From Pavlovales sp. CCMP2436 (Eukaryota; Haptophyta; Pavlovophyceae; Pavlovales), in NCBI GenBank assembly GCA_026770615.1, contig MU631638.1:28733-48507 (forward strand): a stretch of 19,775 nucleotides of DNA, in the 5' to 3' direction. This document shows positions 9,726 through 17,096 of this stretch, in pieces. The notes below the pieces were generated by a model, which worked only from the letters and a program-made list of their open reading frames with translations, did no database searches and had not been told where the DNA came from. Within the stretch, counting starts at the first letter, position 1; every line of letters starts with the position of its first letter. A program made the position numbers and the translations under genes.

Positions 9726-9882
9726 TAGGACTCCTACATCTCCGAGATGCCGACCACGAGCCGGTCAGTGGCGTCGAGGCCTGAGATGACTGGCGGCATG
9801 GCCATCCTCCTGTGCAGGTGCTTGGTGAGCATCTGTTGCAGCACACTGGGTCGAGATGTCGGCGAGGCCATGGCTCTCGAGC

Positions 9883-10442
9883 AGCTTTTCGCTTCAGTCT
9901 TGTGCTTTGTTTTAAATGGAGCGGCGGTTATTTGCCTTTTAAGAAGGAAGACATAAAACTCGATTCTGGCTTGACGGCCTAAACGCGTTCTGCCTCGCTT
10001 CCGCCTCGCGCTCGGCGAGCGAGGAGCGCTCGGACCGGGCGGCGCGGACCACGATCCTGGGCCAAATCACCTCGACGTGCCCGTCTCCTCAGTTGAGCGC
10101 GTCGCGTCGAGCGATTACATGGTGGCGCGCTGCTGCGCGAGAGGCGAATCCACCGTTTGGGCGCTCACATCGACGCCTCGAGACGAAAGCGCGAGGCGAC
10201 GAGCGGTGGAGCGCGTCAAGGCCCCGCTCGTTCACGACTCGTTCACGAGCACTCGAGCCCGGATGTCGACCTCGTCTGCCAACCACATGGGTCTGCGTGG
10301 AGATCTCCTCGCCGGCAGCAGCCCTCTGCGAGGCTGTTCTGGACGAGCTTCCTCCATCGTGCTGAGCTTTGCGCGTCGTTTGAAATACGGCGCGCTCAGA
10401 GCAAAAGATAAGACTGAAGCGTAAAACAAATTTCACGCTCCC
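9883..10442 (+). mobile_element. GC-rich TIR element, copy 1 (one end truncated)
   Basis: Matches 12841-13416 in inverse orientation at about 99% identity by eye. The right end is intact: GACTGAAGCGTAAAAC, then TTTCACGCTCCC ending at 10442. The left end starts at AGCTTTTCGCTTCAGTC and lacks the terminal GGGAGTGTGAAA block of the other copy, so about 14 bases are missing at the junction with the retroelement. It carries a 115-codon open frame (10077-10424), but this reads as high-GC chance and not as a recognised transposase. It is probably a non-autonomous DNA transposon. Confidence 0.85.
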
Positions 10443-10449
10443 TAATTCC

Positions 10450-10628
10450 GTGACACGGTGGCATGGTGGCCTTTTTTCTCGCCACGTCATTCATGATTCT
10501 CGTGACGACAAAGAGAATGAACCGCCACGGTCTTTCTTCTACCGCCACGGTAAAAGGGTGCGGTTCCAGAATTTGTTTACAGGCCGCAAATCGGGACTTG
10601 GCCCAAATCGGACCTCAGATCTAGGAGA
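10450..10628 (+). repeat. Interspersed repeat, copy 1 (inverted partner at 15732-15890)
   Basis: The best-conserved part is TTTACAGGCCGC onward to GACCTCAGATCT at 10576-10625, which recurs inverted at 15732-15784 with about three substitutions. Weaker similarity extends outward (TCATGA, CGTGACGACA, CCGCCACGG). It lies directly upstream of the transposase gene and may be its element's end. Confidence 0.7.
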
Positions 10629-10757
10629 TTCATGCGTTTCGGGCAGTGATCTGTGGAAGCGGGCAGATCCGCCAAAACAGGACTCTTTCGGAATCCGTGG
10701 AACCGGGCAGATCCGCCAAAACATGTGTGCCCTCTTCACTCGCGCTGACGGAGACAC

Positions 10758-11375
10758 ATGTACCACTCTGACCCCCCCCCCTTCCCCTCTCTTGGCATCA
10801 GTTCAACGGCCAAGAAATCTCTGTGGGAGGTAATGGGTGCGCTCGTCGAGGGGTGCGGCGACGCAGTACGCTGGCCGCAGATGGAGCAGGAGTACAAAGA
10901 CATCGCCGACGGGTTCTTCGCGCGCTACGGCAAGTATACGGGCTATGAGTACTACGGGGCGACGGCGCTAAATGGCGTTCTAATCCGCATCAAGACGCCG
11001 CAGCTGTGGGAGCTTTTCGGCGGGTGCACGCCGCTCAGCTACAGGACTTGCCACGGCAAGCCGGCACTCGCAGCGCAGGTCTGCAGCGATGACTGCTACC
11101 GCCTCATGTACGTGGATGCGACCTCCGCTGGGTCGACCTTCGACGGCGTCGCTTGGAGCTTCAGCGACATGGCCGACCACCTCGATGCGTACCCGATCCC
11201 GGACCCGTATTTTGGCCTGGCCGACGATGCGTACCACAACAAACACGGCTTCTTGACGGGCTACGGGACAAAGGCATCTGGCGCAGAGAACGCATTCTCG
11301 TACGCACACTCGGTGCACCGCCAGTCGAACCTAGATATGTTTACTTTTTATAATTCCTTCCAGTTTCTTGTATAG
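10758..11375 (+). pseudogene. PIF/Harbinger-type DDE transposase, truncated, first Asp replaced
   Basis: The 205-residue product covers most of a DDE_Tnp_4-type catalytic domain. The expected ALDG motif reads ALNG (Asn72), so the first catalytic Asp is lost. The second Asp is in GSTFDGVAW (Asp129) and the third acidic position in GLADDAYHNK (Asp156/157). The block SGAENAFSYAHSVHRQ (174-189) is the start of the family's final helix, which should lead to a Val-Glu motif; instead the sequence leaves homology at about residue 190 and runs into AT-rich DNA. The ATG at 10758 follows a C10 run, and the first 20 or so residues look non-homologous, so the true start may be elsewhere. In the active family such proteins cut and move elements with 3-bp target sites; this copy should be inactive or repurposed. 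Confidence 0.75.
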
Positions 11376-11521
11376 TTACAGTAAATGCTAAATAAACTGA
11401 CGTATACAACAATACCCTATGTTGTGAAAGGGAGGCAAAAGAACGGTGATCATGATACATAACGAAGTAACTTATCGCTTCATGATTTAGATACCCTATT
11501 CTTAATTTTACTGGCTATTGA
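11376..11521. other. AT-rich spacer
   Basis: Nothing coding is visible. The sequence interrupting the transposase domain at about 11335 appears to continue through this interval. Confidence 0.4.
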
Positions 11522-12182
11522 CGGTCCCACCCCTAAGCTGAAGGGTATTCGATCCTATTTACTAGTATGCGGCCGCAAGGTCGCCGTGTGCGCTCATATT
11601 TCGCTCTCCCGAGCTGAGACTTGGAGTGTACGGTCTCAAGAGGCAAATAAAAAGCCTCGTTCCTTCGCTGAGCGCGCAACAAGTGATTTAACGTACTTAA
11701 AAATAATCTCAACGTTATTTAAAATGACATATCATATTCGCATGCAGGATATGGCCAGGGATGATCAATAGGATGGTGACTAAGTGCCCCTAGGGCTGCA
11801 CCAGGGGTGAATTAGGCACATCTGATGGTACATAAGCTGCCCCACACGCTCAGAGCCCACACGCTCAGAATGTGCGGCGAGCTATCAGTATCTCCGGCTG
11901 GCGCACGGCACACGCAGCTGGTACGTGCGCCCACACGCCCGAATTCGGCCTCCATGCTGATTATTTTTTTTCCAGTGATTTCAATAGATCATAACGGACG
12001 AACAGTAGGCCGCAACATCGATCTGATCGAATAATGGCTATCCCCATGCCGTGGCGTCCAAGGCGATGCGTGGTGACCCTGGGTCCCCGTCGCGCGGTTC
12101 GTCGGCTACAGCGTGCCGAATACCCCCTATTTAATAGTATGCTGTATTTAGACCGTGAAATAGGGTTAGGGGTGGGACCGGC
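11522..12182. mobile_element. Possible TIR-bounded element containing the dispersed repeat
   Basis: A perfect 15-bp inverted repeat bounds the interval: CGGTCCCACCCCTAA at the left and TTAGGGGTGGGACCG at the right. Inside, 11912-12160 is the inverted partner of the repeat at 745-1005. No convincing target duplication flanks it and no transposase is inside, so the boundaries are tentative. Short open frames at 11586 and 11825 look random. Confidence 0.5.
11912..12160 (-). repeat. Dispersed repeat, copy 2
   Basis: Inverse of 745-1005 with the same three blocks in the same order: GCGTGCCGAA at 12111-12120, TGATTTCAATAGATCATAAC near 11978, and CCGAATTCGGCCTCCATGCTGA at its left. Confidence 0.7.
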
Positions 12183-12840
12183 CTGAACTAGTGACTGATG
12201 ACAAAAAAAATTATAGTATTCATCATCAGTTTTAAATACAAGGCGAATACTTATTTCTTTACTAGATATTAAAATGAACTGCTGAATAATTTTGCATAAA
12301 CCATCAATTTATTGTAAAATGTTTTTGCCAAATCATTCATCGGCTCCTAAATGCCACAACAAATTAATGCCAGCTTGAATCCTTATCAGTAATATAAGCA
12401 GTGACATGACTAGTTATAAGAGCATAATAATTTGGCCCTGTCCCACTTCTGAGCGGCTCGCGTGCATGAGCGGCTCGGGTGCATTAGCCCGCGATCATAT
12501 TATACATCCTATTAAATAGTAAATATAGGTGTCGTGGGTTGCCGCACTTATCCATCTATTTCGGTGCTCCTGTAAGAAGAAAAAAAAGGCGCTGCAAGCA
12601 GGTTTTGGACGGGAATGAGCATCTTTCAAACATTGCCTGTCTAAATGTAAATTATTACTTCAACAAACGGATTACTAACAACGAAATATATAACAATGGT
12701 GGCTATGACTGGCGGTCTCGGTTCAATTAACAATTTGCATTATTACGAGGATGCGACCTGGGTATTAGCGGTAGCGCGCTAATTCGGACGATTTCGAACC
12801 GACGCAGTACTACAGCACAAAGCTTACTTAAGTTTAAGTA
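12183..12840. other. AT-rich interval without a supported gene
   Basis: Some 650 bases of low GC with only short frames. It ends with CTTAAGTTTAAGTA, the target site of the TIR element that follows. Confidence 0.5.
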
Positions 12841-13416
12841 GGGAATGTGAAATTTGTTTTAAGCTTCAGTCTTATCTTTTGCTCTGAGCGCGCCGTATTT
12901 CAAACGACGCGCAAAGCTCAGCACGATGGAGGAAGCTCGTCCAGAACAGCCTCGCAGAGGGCTGCTGCCGGCGAGGAGATCTCCACGCAGACCCATGTGG
13001 TTGGCAGACGAGGTCGACATCCGGGCTCGAGTGCTCGTGAACGAGTCGTGAACGAGCGGGGCCTTGACGCGCTCCACCGCTCGTCGCCTCGCGCTTTCGC
13101 CTCGAGGCGTCGATGTGAGCGCCCAAACGGTGGATTCGCCTCTCGCGCAGCAGCGCGCCACCATGTAATCGCTCGACGCGACGCGCTCAACTGAGGAGAC
13201 GGGCACGTCGAGGTGATTTGGCCCAGGATCGTGGTCCGCGCCGCCCGGTCCGAGCGCTCCTCGCTCGCCGAGCGCGAGGCGGAAGCGAGGCAGAACGCGT
13301 TTAGGCCGTCAAGCCAGAATCGAGTTTTATGTCTTCCTTCTTAAAAGGCAAATAACCGCCGCTCCATTTAAAACAAAGCACAAGACTGAGAAGCGAAAAA
13401 CTTTTTTCACACTCCC
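12841..13416 (-). mobile_element. GC-rich TIR element, copy 2 (complete, 576 bp, AAGTA duplication)
   Basis: The left end GGGAATGTGAAATTTG and the right end inverse GGGAGTGTGAAAAAAG form imperfect TIRs of about 33 bases that include the CAGTCTT block. AAGTA is present on both sides (12836-12840 and 13417-13421), a clean 5-bp target duplication. The body is nearly identical to 9883-10442 in the opposite orientation, which implies recent spread compared with the decayed neighbours. The superfamily is not clear from a 5-bp duplication with these termini. Confidence 0.88.
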
Positions 13417-14015
13417 AAGTATACTTCGTCCGAGTGTCGCCCTGGTGGTCCTCCCAGAACGGGTCGTGAGGCTCGCGAGCGTCGTCGTTGTCGTTACCTC
13501 CCTCCCCCTCAGAGAGGGGCCTCCTGAGCTGACCGTTGTCAAGGCTAACCTGGCCCCCATCGCTGCGACGTACTTATCGAGCTCGGTGGGCAGCGGGTTG
13601 GGGTCCGTCCATGGGATCTCGACATCCGACTTGCGGTCCTTCTTTCCTCCCAAGCCGGCGGCGCCATTGTTGGTGTGCGGGCGCTTATCGCCAACCGCTT
13701 TGTCCTTGCCCGTGTCGGTCTCCCCGCCGACCGCCTTGCCCTTGCCCGTGCCCTTGCCCTTGCCCGTGCCCGTGCCCTTGCCCTTGCCCGTGTCCTTGCC
13801 CTTGCCCGTGTCCTTGCCCTTGCCCTTGCCCGCGCCCTTGCCCTTGCCCGCGCCCTCATCCGCGCCCGAGTCCTTGCCTGCGCCCTCATCCGCGCCCGAG
13901 TCCTTGCCCGCGTCTTCGTCCGCGCACTTGCCGGCCGCCTTGCCGCTCTTGTCGATGGCCGCCTTCCAACGCCCGAGTCATTGCTCTCGCCCTCGTCCGC
14001 GCCCGCGCCGGCCAT
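13417..14015 (-). pseudogene. Gly/Lys-rich gene, frameshifted, stop codon hit by a TIR element
   Basis: From the ATG at 14015 the minus strand encodes an acidic start (ADEGESNDSG), a long Gly-Lys-Gly-Thr/Ala/Asp repeat, then a more complex C-terminus containing VEIPWTDPNPLPTELDKYV and, in another register, NDNDDAREPHDPFWED. Single-base frameshifts are needed near 13990 and near 13507 (a G-rich run). The last codons read DTRTKYT. Without the TIR element the next codon would be TAA; the element entered there and turned it into TTG. I do not recognise a family. It may be a basic nucleic-acid-binding or Gag-like protein. The repeat makes the N-terminal half hard to judge, but the C-terminal sequence does look coding. 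Confidence 0.5.
13735..13920. repeat. CCCTTG/CCCGTG hexamer tandem repeat
   Basis: Six-base units CCCTTG and CCCGTG alternate for about 115 bases, followed by two copies of a ~30-base unit containing GCGCCCTCATCCGCGCC. On the minus strand it encodes the Gly-Lys repeat of the pseudogene. Confidence 0.85.
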
Positions 14016-14022
14016 GTACCAT

Positions 14023-14172
14023 TCGTTTGAAAGTGTAAGGAGTCTCGATTATTGAGATGTCGCTCGTATCACAACGGATACATTGATATGTGTCTTTTGA
14101 TTTATTGTAAATACTTATTCTTCCACATAATTTACAAACGGACCATGTATATTTGTCAGAACGTTCCATTAG
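14023..14172 (-). pseudogene. Giant-virus-like RNA polymerase II subunit 2 (RPB2), C-terminal fragment
   Basis: The minus strand reads LMERSDKYTWSVCKLCG, then a second pair CIRC and the tail ISIIETPYTFK. This is the C-terminal zinc ribbon and clamp end of the second-largest RNA polymerase subunit: CX2C-X14-CX2C followed by an IPYA/TPYTFK-like motif. The family member would be about 1,100-1,200 residues; fewer than 50 remain. The DNA is about 35% GC in a GC-rich region, unlike a host RPB2 gene. Large DNA viruses of algae encode their own AT-rich RPB2, so viral origin is the best inference. It is joined directly to an AAA+ fragment upstream and to the Gly/Lys-rich gene downstream. Confidence 0.65.
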
Positions 14173-14325
14173 ACTTCTTGAAAGGTCAATATCAATTTCT
14201 TCAAAATATCGATCATTAAAACGATTATTTTGTGATATATCAGTGATATGTGTAAGAATACCAATAATCTCATCACCAGACGCGGTATTTGATACTTTAT
14301 CTAACTCGTCAAAGAATATGATAAG
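14173..14325 (-). pseudogene. Giant-virus-like AAA+ (Lon-type) ATPase fragment
   Basis: The minus strand reads LIIFFDELDKVSNT (Walker B, with Asp-Glu), then GDEIIGILTHITD and NRFNDRYFEEIDIDLS. This is the segment of a Lon-type AAA+ module from Walker B to just before sensor 1. The variant with FFDELDK and the ILTH-TD-x-NxxFxDxYF pattern is one I associate with algal mimivirus relatives. The Walker A part upstream is missing: the frame joins GC-rich unrelated DNA at about 14325. At about 14173 it runs in frame into the RPB2 fragment where the sensor strand is expected, so the two genes were fused by rearrangement. It is AT-rich like its neighbour. Confidence 0.6.
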
Positions 14326-14702
14326 CGACGCGGCGCATGCGGGCGCCGCGCTCGTGGTGCAGGCGGCCGCCCCCTAGTCGCGGGTGAATCACGCGCTCTT
14401 CCCCCGAGCACGCGCGCACGCAGGCGCGCGAGCTGCTCCGGGTGGGCAGTCTGGTCGCCCGGCACAAGATTGAGAGCGAGGGGGTCGCCCTGCTCGACGA
14501 GTGGCCGCTCGTCGTGGCGCACGCCGTCAGCCGCAGCGCCTTTGGGGCGTAGGCCAGGCCGGCGACGAGCAGCTCGGGGCGGCGCAAGAGCACGTGGACC
14601 ACGTGCTGCCCATCTGGCGGCAGCCAGGCGAAGCTCGCGTCGGCCAGTGCTTCGTCTATCGCCTCGTCCAGCTGCACGAGCCCACTCGCCTCGTCCACGC
14701 CC
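14326..14702. other. GC-rich segment with two gene-like fragments on opposite strands
   Basis: On the plus strand, about 14420-14551 reads QARELLRVGSLVARHKIES and on to AVSRSAFGA with a TAG at 14549-14551. On the minus strand, about 14530-14702 reads GLVQLDEAIDEALADASFAW followed by LLRRPELLVAGLAYAPKAL. Each looks like real protein only in its own part, so two unrelated fragments may meet near 14540. Neither family is recognised. Confidence 0.4.
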
Positions 14703-14941
14703 GTCACTTTCAAAATAATGGACTCTATAAAGAAATTATAGTGTTGCTCGGACCGATATTAGATTTTGAACTTATAATCCGTAAAATTGGTGTTATCCAT
14801 TATATGTTTATTATTTATGGAGAAATCCTTTTTAGATATTAAACACACTAAGTTTTATATGATGATTAATAAACCGCTTAAGTTAAAGAATTTTTACTAT
14901 TCTAAAATAACAGACATTAATGAAAAATTAATAAAATTACG
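14703..14941. other. AT-rich segment of virus-like composition
   Basis: About 25-30% GC between two GC-rich blocks. Plus-strand frames read YKEIIVLLGPILDFELIIRK and, shifted, HTKFYMMINKPLKLKNFYY to LIKLR; a minus-strand frame also gives IMDNTNFTDYKFK. I cannot name any of them. The composition matches the RPB2/AAA+ fragments 400 bases away, so a common viral source is possible. Confidence 0.4.
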
Positions 14942-15716
14942 CCTCGCCCATGCTCTCGACCGCACACCCTTGGCGTCGTTCTTGCTTCTGATTTGGTCAC
15001 TCTCGATTCTGGGGGCTATACCCCCAAAACCCGAAGTGTACGTCCACTGGGGTGGGCGTGCAGTCCCGCGGCTATTCGAACTCAAGACCATCGCGTTCTG
15101 CCCTGCTCGGTACAAGGGCAGTACCCGCAGGGCGCTGTGGGCAGGCGCGCAGAAGCGCTACCTAGCGAGCGCATCAAGTAACTCATCAAGCTCGACCGCG
15201 ACTTCTTCCACACACCAGCCGGGCAGACTGGCCCAATGGAGGCCCGCGCGCTGACCTTCTGCCCCCCAGGCGGCGACCCGTTCACTGCTCTCGCAGTTGG
15301 CGCCTTTGTGGAGTTTTCGGTCGGCTTGGAAACGCTGGTCGCCGACTTCGCCAGCATGGGCGCACGCGCACTGCGAGGGCACACGGGAGCTCCCTCCGAA
15401 CAGCTCGCACGCACCGCCCTCCTGTGGAAGATGCGGCAGGAGATCGTCATGTGCGCCTTGCGTGGACACGCAAAGGTCATCATAGCGCGCGCGCGTATGG
15501 AGAACATCGGTGGCGGCGGCGCGGTACACGGTGACGCAGACGACGACGACACCGAGGAGTGGGCTGAGGGCGTTTACCACCAGCGACAAGAGACGCGGTC
15601 GTGGCATGAAGCTGCGTAGGCCCGCCACCTGGGCGATCACTGGCTGAATTCGTCGGCCGCACACATCAGATTTGTCTGACTGTTGCTGCCTGTCTTCCTA
15701 TTAGGCAAGTCGTAGC
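14942..15716 (+). mobile_element. Second copy of the non-LTR retroelement, 3' part only
   Basis: Homologous to the C-terminal half of the element at 6795-9882. PRLFELKTIAFC (15069-15104) carries the Glu-x-Lys of the nuclease motif, although the upstream Asp is in decayed sequence. The register changes near 15115, a TAA interrupts at 15178-15180, and 15236-15619 is a clean frame with LLWKMRQEIVMCALRGHAKV and a TAG stop. The tail CTGCCTGTCTTCCTATTAG then AAGTCGTAG matches copy 1's 3' end. It is 5'-truncated at about 14942, as expected of target-primed insertion, and about 60% identical to copy 1 at protein level, so the copies are old. Confidence 0.8.
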
Positions 15717-15731
15717 GCAAAACCCGAAGTG

Positions 15732-15890
15732 CCCAGATCTGAGGTCCGATTTGGGCCTAGTCCCGATATGCGGCCTGTAAAAAAGTCTCCCACCGCCACG
15801 ATTTTTGTCAAATGAAATGTCACGACTTCATGAAATGTCGTCACGGTAAATAATCTCAGCCCGGATGAAAGTGGTGGCATTAATGTGAAT
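15732..15890 (-). repeat. Interspersed repeat, copy 2
   Basis: Inverse of 10450-10628. The conserved core AGATCTGAGGTCCGATTTGG onward to GCGGCCTGTAAA occupies 15734-15784; weaker similarity continues to about 15890. Confidence 0.7.
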
Positions 15891-16039
15891 AAAGTGCCAC
15901 CGTAACCGCTCGGGCGTGAGGCGACTCCGACTACAGGAGCCAAATTTGACACGCGACATTTTCAAAATGTAGGCCCTAAAAATTCCTGAAGGAAAATCCT
16001 TGAAACGCGTAGAAAATGGCCTTTTCAATTATTGGCGCC

Positions 16040-16076
16040 AATTCCTGGCCAGGAATTCAATTCCTGGCCAGGAATT
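16040..16076. repeat. Perfect 18-bp palindrome in tandem duplicate
   Basis: AATTCCTGGCCAGGAATT occurs at 16040-16057 and again at 16059-16076, separated by one C. Each unit is a perfect palindrome, so the block can form two hairpins or one long one. Confidence 0.95.
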
Positions 16077-16110
16077 ATGGTCAAAAAAGCTGTTTGGGGT
16101 GGGCCTAAGT

Positions 16111-16178
16111 GATTCCTAGTCTAATGGGTCAGGACCCCAGCCCTTTGGGGTCGAGGTCCAGAGTTCAATTCTTGGTGC
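16111..16178 (+). repeat. tRNA-Gln-like SINE head (degenerate tRNA-related sequence)
   Basis: Starts GATTCCTAGTCTAATGGG, matching a box A region, has an anticodon-arm-like stem GACCCCA/TGGGGTC with loop GCCCTT, and a box B GAGTTCAATTC before TTGGTG. The order and wording resemble tRNA-Gln (and Glu), but the anticodon loop has 6 or 8 bases, the T-stem has mismatches and the acceptor stem does not close. It is more likely the Pol III promoter head of a tRNA-derived SINE, whose body may run to about 16280, than a working tRNA. Confidence 0.55.
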
Positions 16179-16360
16179 TTTACGCCTTTGGCCCCTTTAG
16201 GTGGGCAACCTTTGGTTAAGTCGGTTTGGCCCCGCACCTCCCTTCCCGGCGTTTGATTGAGCGCTGGGGAGGTGATCGAGACTTCGGACTGAAAATATCG
16301 TTGTCTCTAGGTGAGCTGTCATAAGGACACGTCATTCTAAAATTATAAACTATATACTGT

Positions 16361-16573
16361 AACCAACATTTCCGATTCTCAGCGTTCGGGAAGCGAAAAG
16401 AAAGGCATGGTCCCCGTAGTGGTACCGCGGAGTTAGTTGCAGATTCTTGCCCCATTTACAAATCTGCAACTAACTTCGCGGCACCACCTCCGGTTCCTGA
16501 GTTGCTCAAGAAACATCTACTGGACTTTTTTTGAAATTCCCCCCGGACTCGCCACTAATTCGGATTTTGACCC
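16361..16573 (-). mobile_element. Foldback element, copy B (uninterrupted centre, one end lost)
   Basis: In inverse orientation to copy A. The terminal sequence GGATTTTGACCC ends at 16573. The central foldback is complete: GTGGTACCGCGGAGTTAG at 16420-16437 pairs with CTAACTTCGCGGCACCAC about 50 bases later. Homology to copy A stops at about 16361, after the equivalent of GTTAGTTAC, so the second TIR is missing. The CTAAC at its centre is single, giving the pre-insertion state of the solo LTR site in copy A. Confidence 0.8.
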
Positions 16574-16579
16574 CAGGGG

Positions 16580-17096
16580 TTTAGTCGCTTAATTATTGGA
16601 TCTCAGTCTGCCGGTCGTAGAGAGAGCCATCTTGGATATTTCGAAAACTAGATAACTCTACTCCTCAGTTCAAAGCGGCGAGTCTGTCCGACGCTTCCAA
16701 GCAAGTCTGTCTGATTATTAAGGCCACGGAAGATTTACCAGTGTGATTCTAATTTCTTGCAAAGAATTGATCGATTAAGCGTACCAGCGGTCCTGCCTAT
16801 TCCTGCCTTGCCATCCAAGCGTGTGTGTAGTTTTTCAAAAAAAGAAGAAAAAAGGGGGGGGGGGGTCTTATGGCGATCTCCATTGCGCATTCTTCTCCTG
16901 CGCCGAGCATCACAGGGGGTTGCGCCCGGCGGATGCTTCTGTGAGTGGCAGTAGCACAAAACTCACCGAGCGTCCACAAAGTGTCTTAAACTCAAAACCA
17001 CGACATGAAAAATTCGTTTCATTCGTCGTTTTTTTTTAATCAAACTTCAACTCCCTGCAACCGGCCGCTTCTCGCCGCGCTCGCTGGGGTCTCGCG
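16580..17096. other. Spacer upstream of TPPP; no gene seen
   Basis: Contains an A-rich run followed by G13 near 16840-16865, and a T9 tract at 17030 about 70 bases before the TPPP start codon. It presumably carries the TPPP promoter and 5' UTR. I see no TATA box that I would defend. Confidence 0.35.

Larger units (their letters stand above)
6795..9882 (-). mobile_element. Non-LTR retroelement with RT and C-terminal nuclease, decayed, 5'-truncated
   Basis: The minus strand holds a single-ORF type retroelement in pieces. In order from 9882: a pre-RT segment (LKTDKAQGAS near 9700), the RT fingers and palm, a connection region (LRRMVDIAPAAFF near 8430), and a C-terminal nuclease-like region ending at 6931. 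A 3' tail follows to about 6795 with AAGTCGTAG then TTTAAAAAA. The same tail motif ends the second copy at 15716. There are at least five frameshifts and one stop near 9737, so it is inactive. The 5' side stops exactly where a TIR element begins. Confidence 0.8.

Noticed and set aside
10077..10424. The same 115-codon frame open in both copies of the TIR element
   Set aside because: The copies are about 99% identical, so shared openness is expected; several frames are open at once in this GC-rich DNA, and no transposase motif is present.
10841..11318. Minus-strand frame of 112 codons inside the transposase gene
   Set aside because: Antisense shadow of a recognisable DDE domain on the plus strand.
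13536..14030. Pro/Cys-rich and Ala/Leu-rich plus-strand frames over the hexamer repeat
   Set aside because: Low-complexity translations of CCCTTG/CCCGTG units; the plausible coding sense is minus, where the frame continues into complex sequence.
16111..16178. A functional tRNA gene
   Set aside because: The acceptor stem does not close, the T-stem has mismatches and the anticodon loop has the wrong length.
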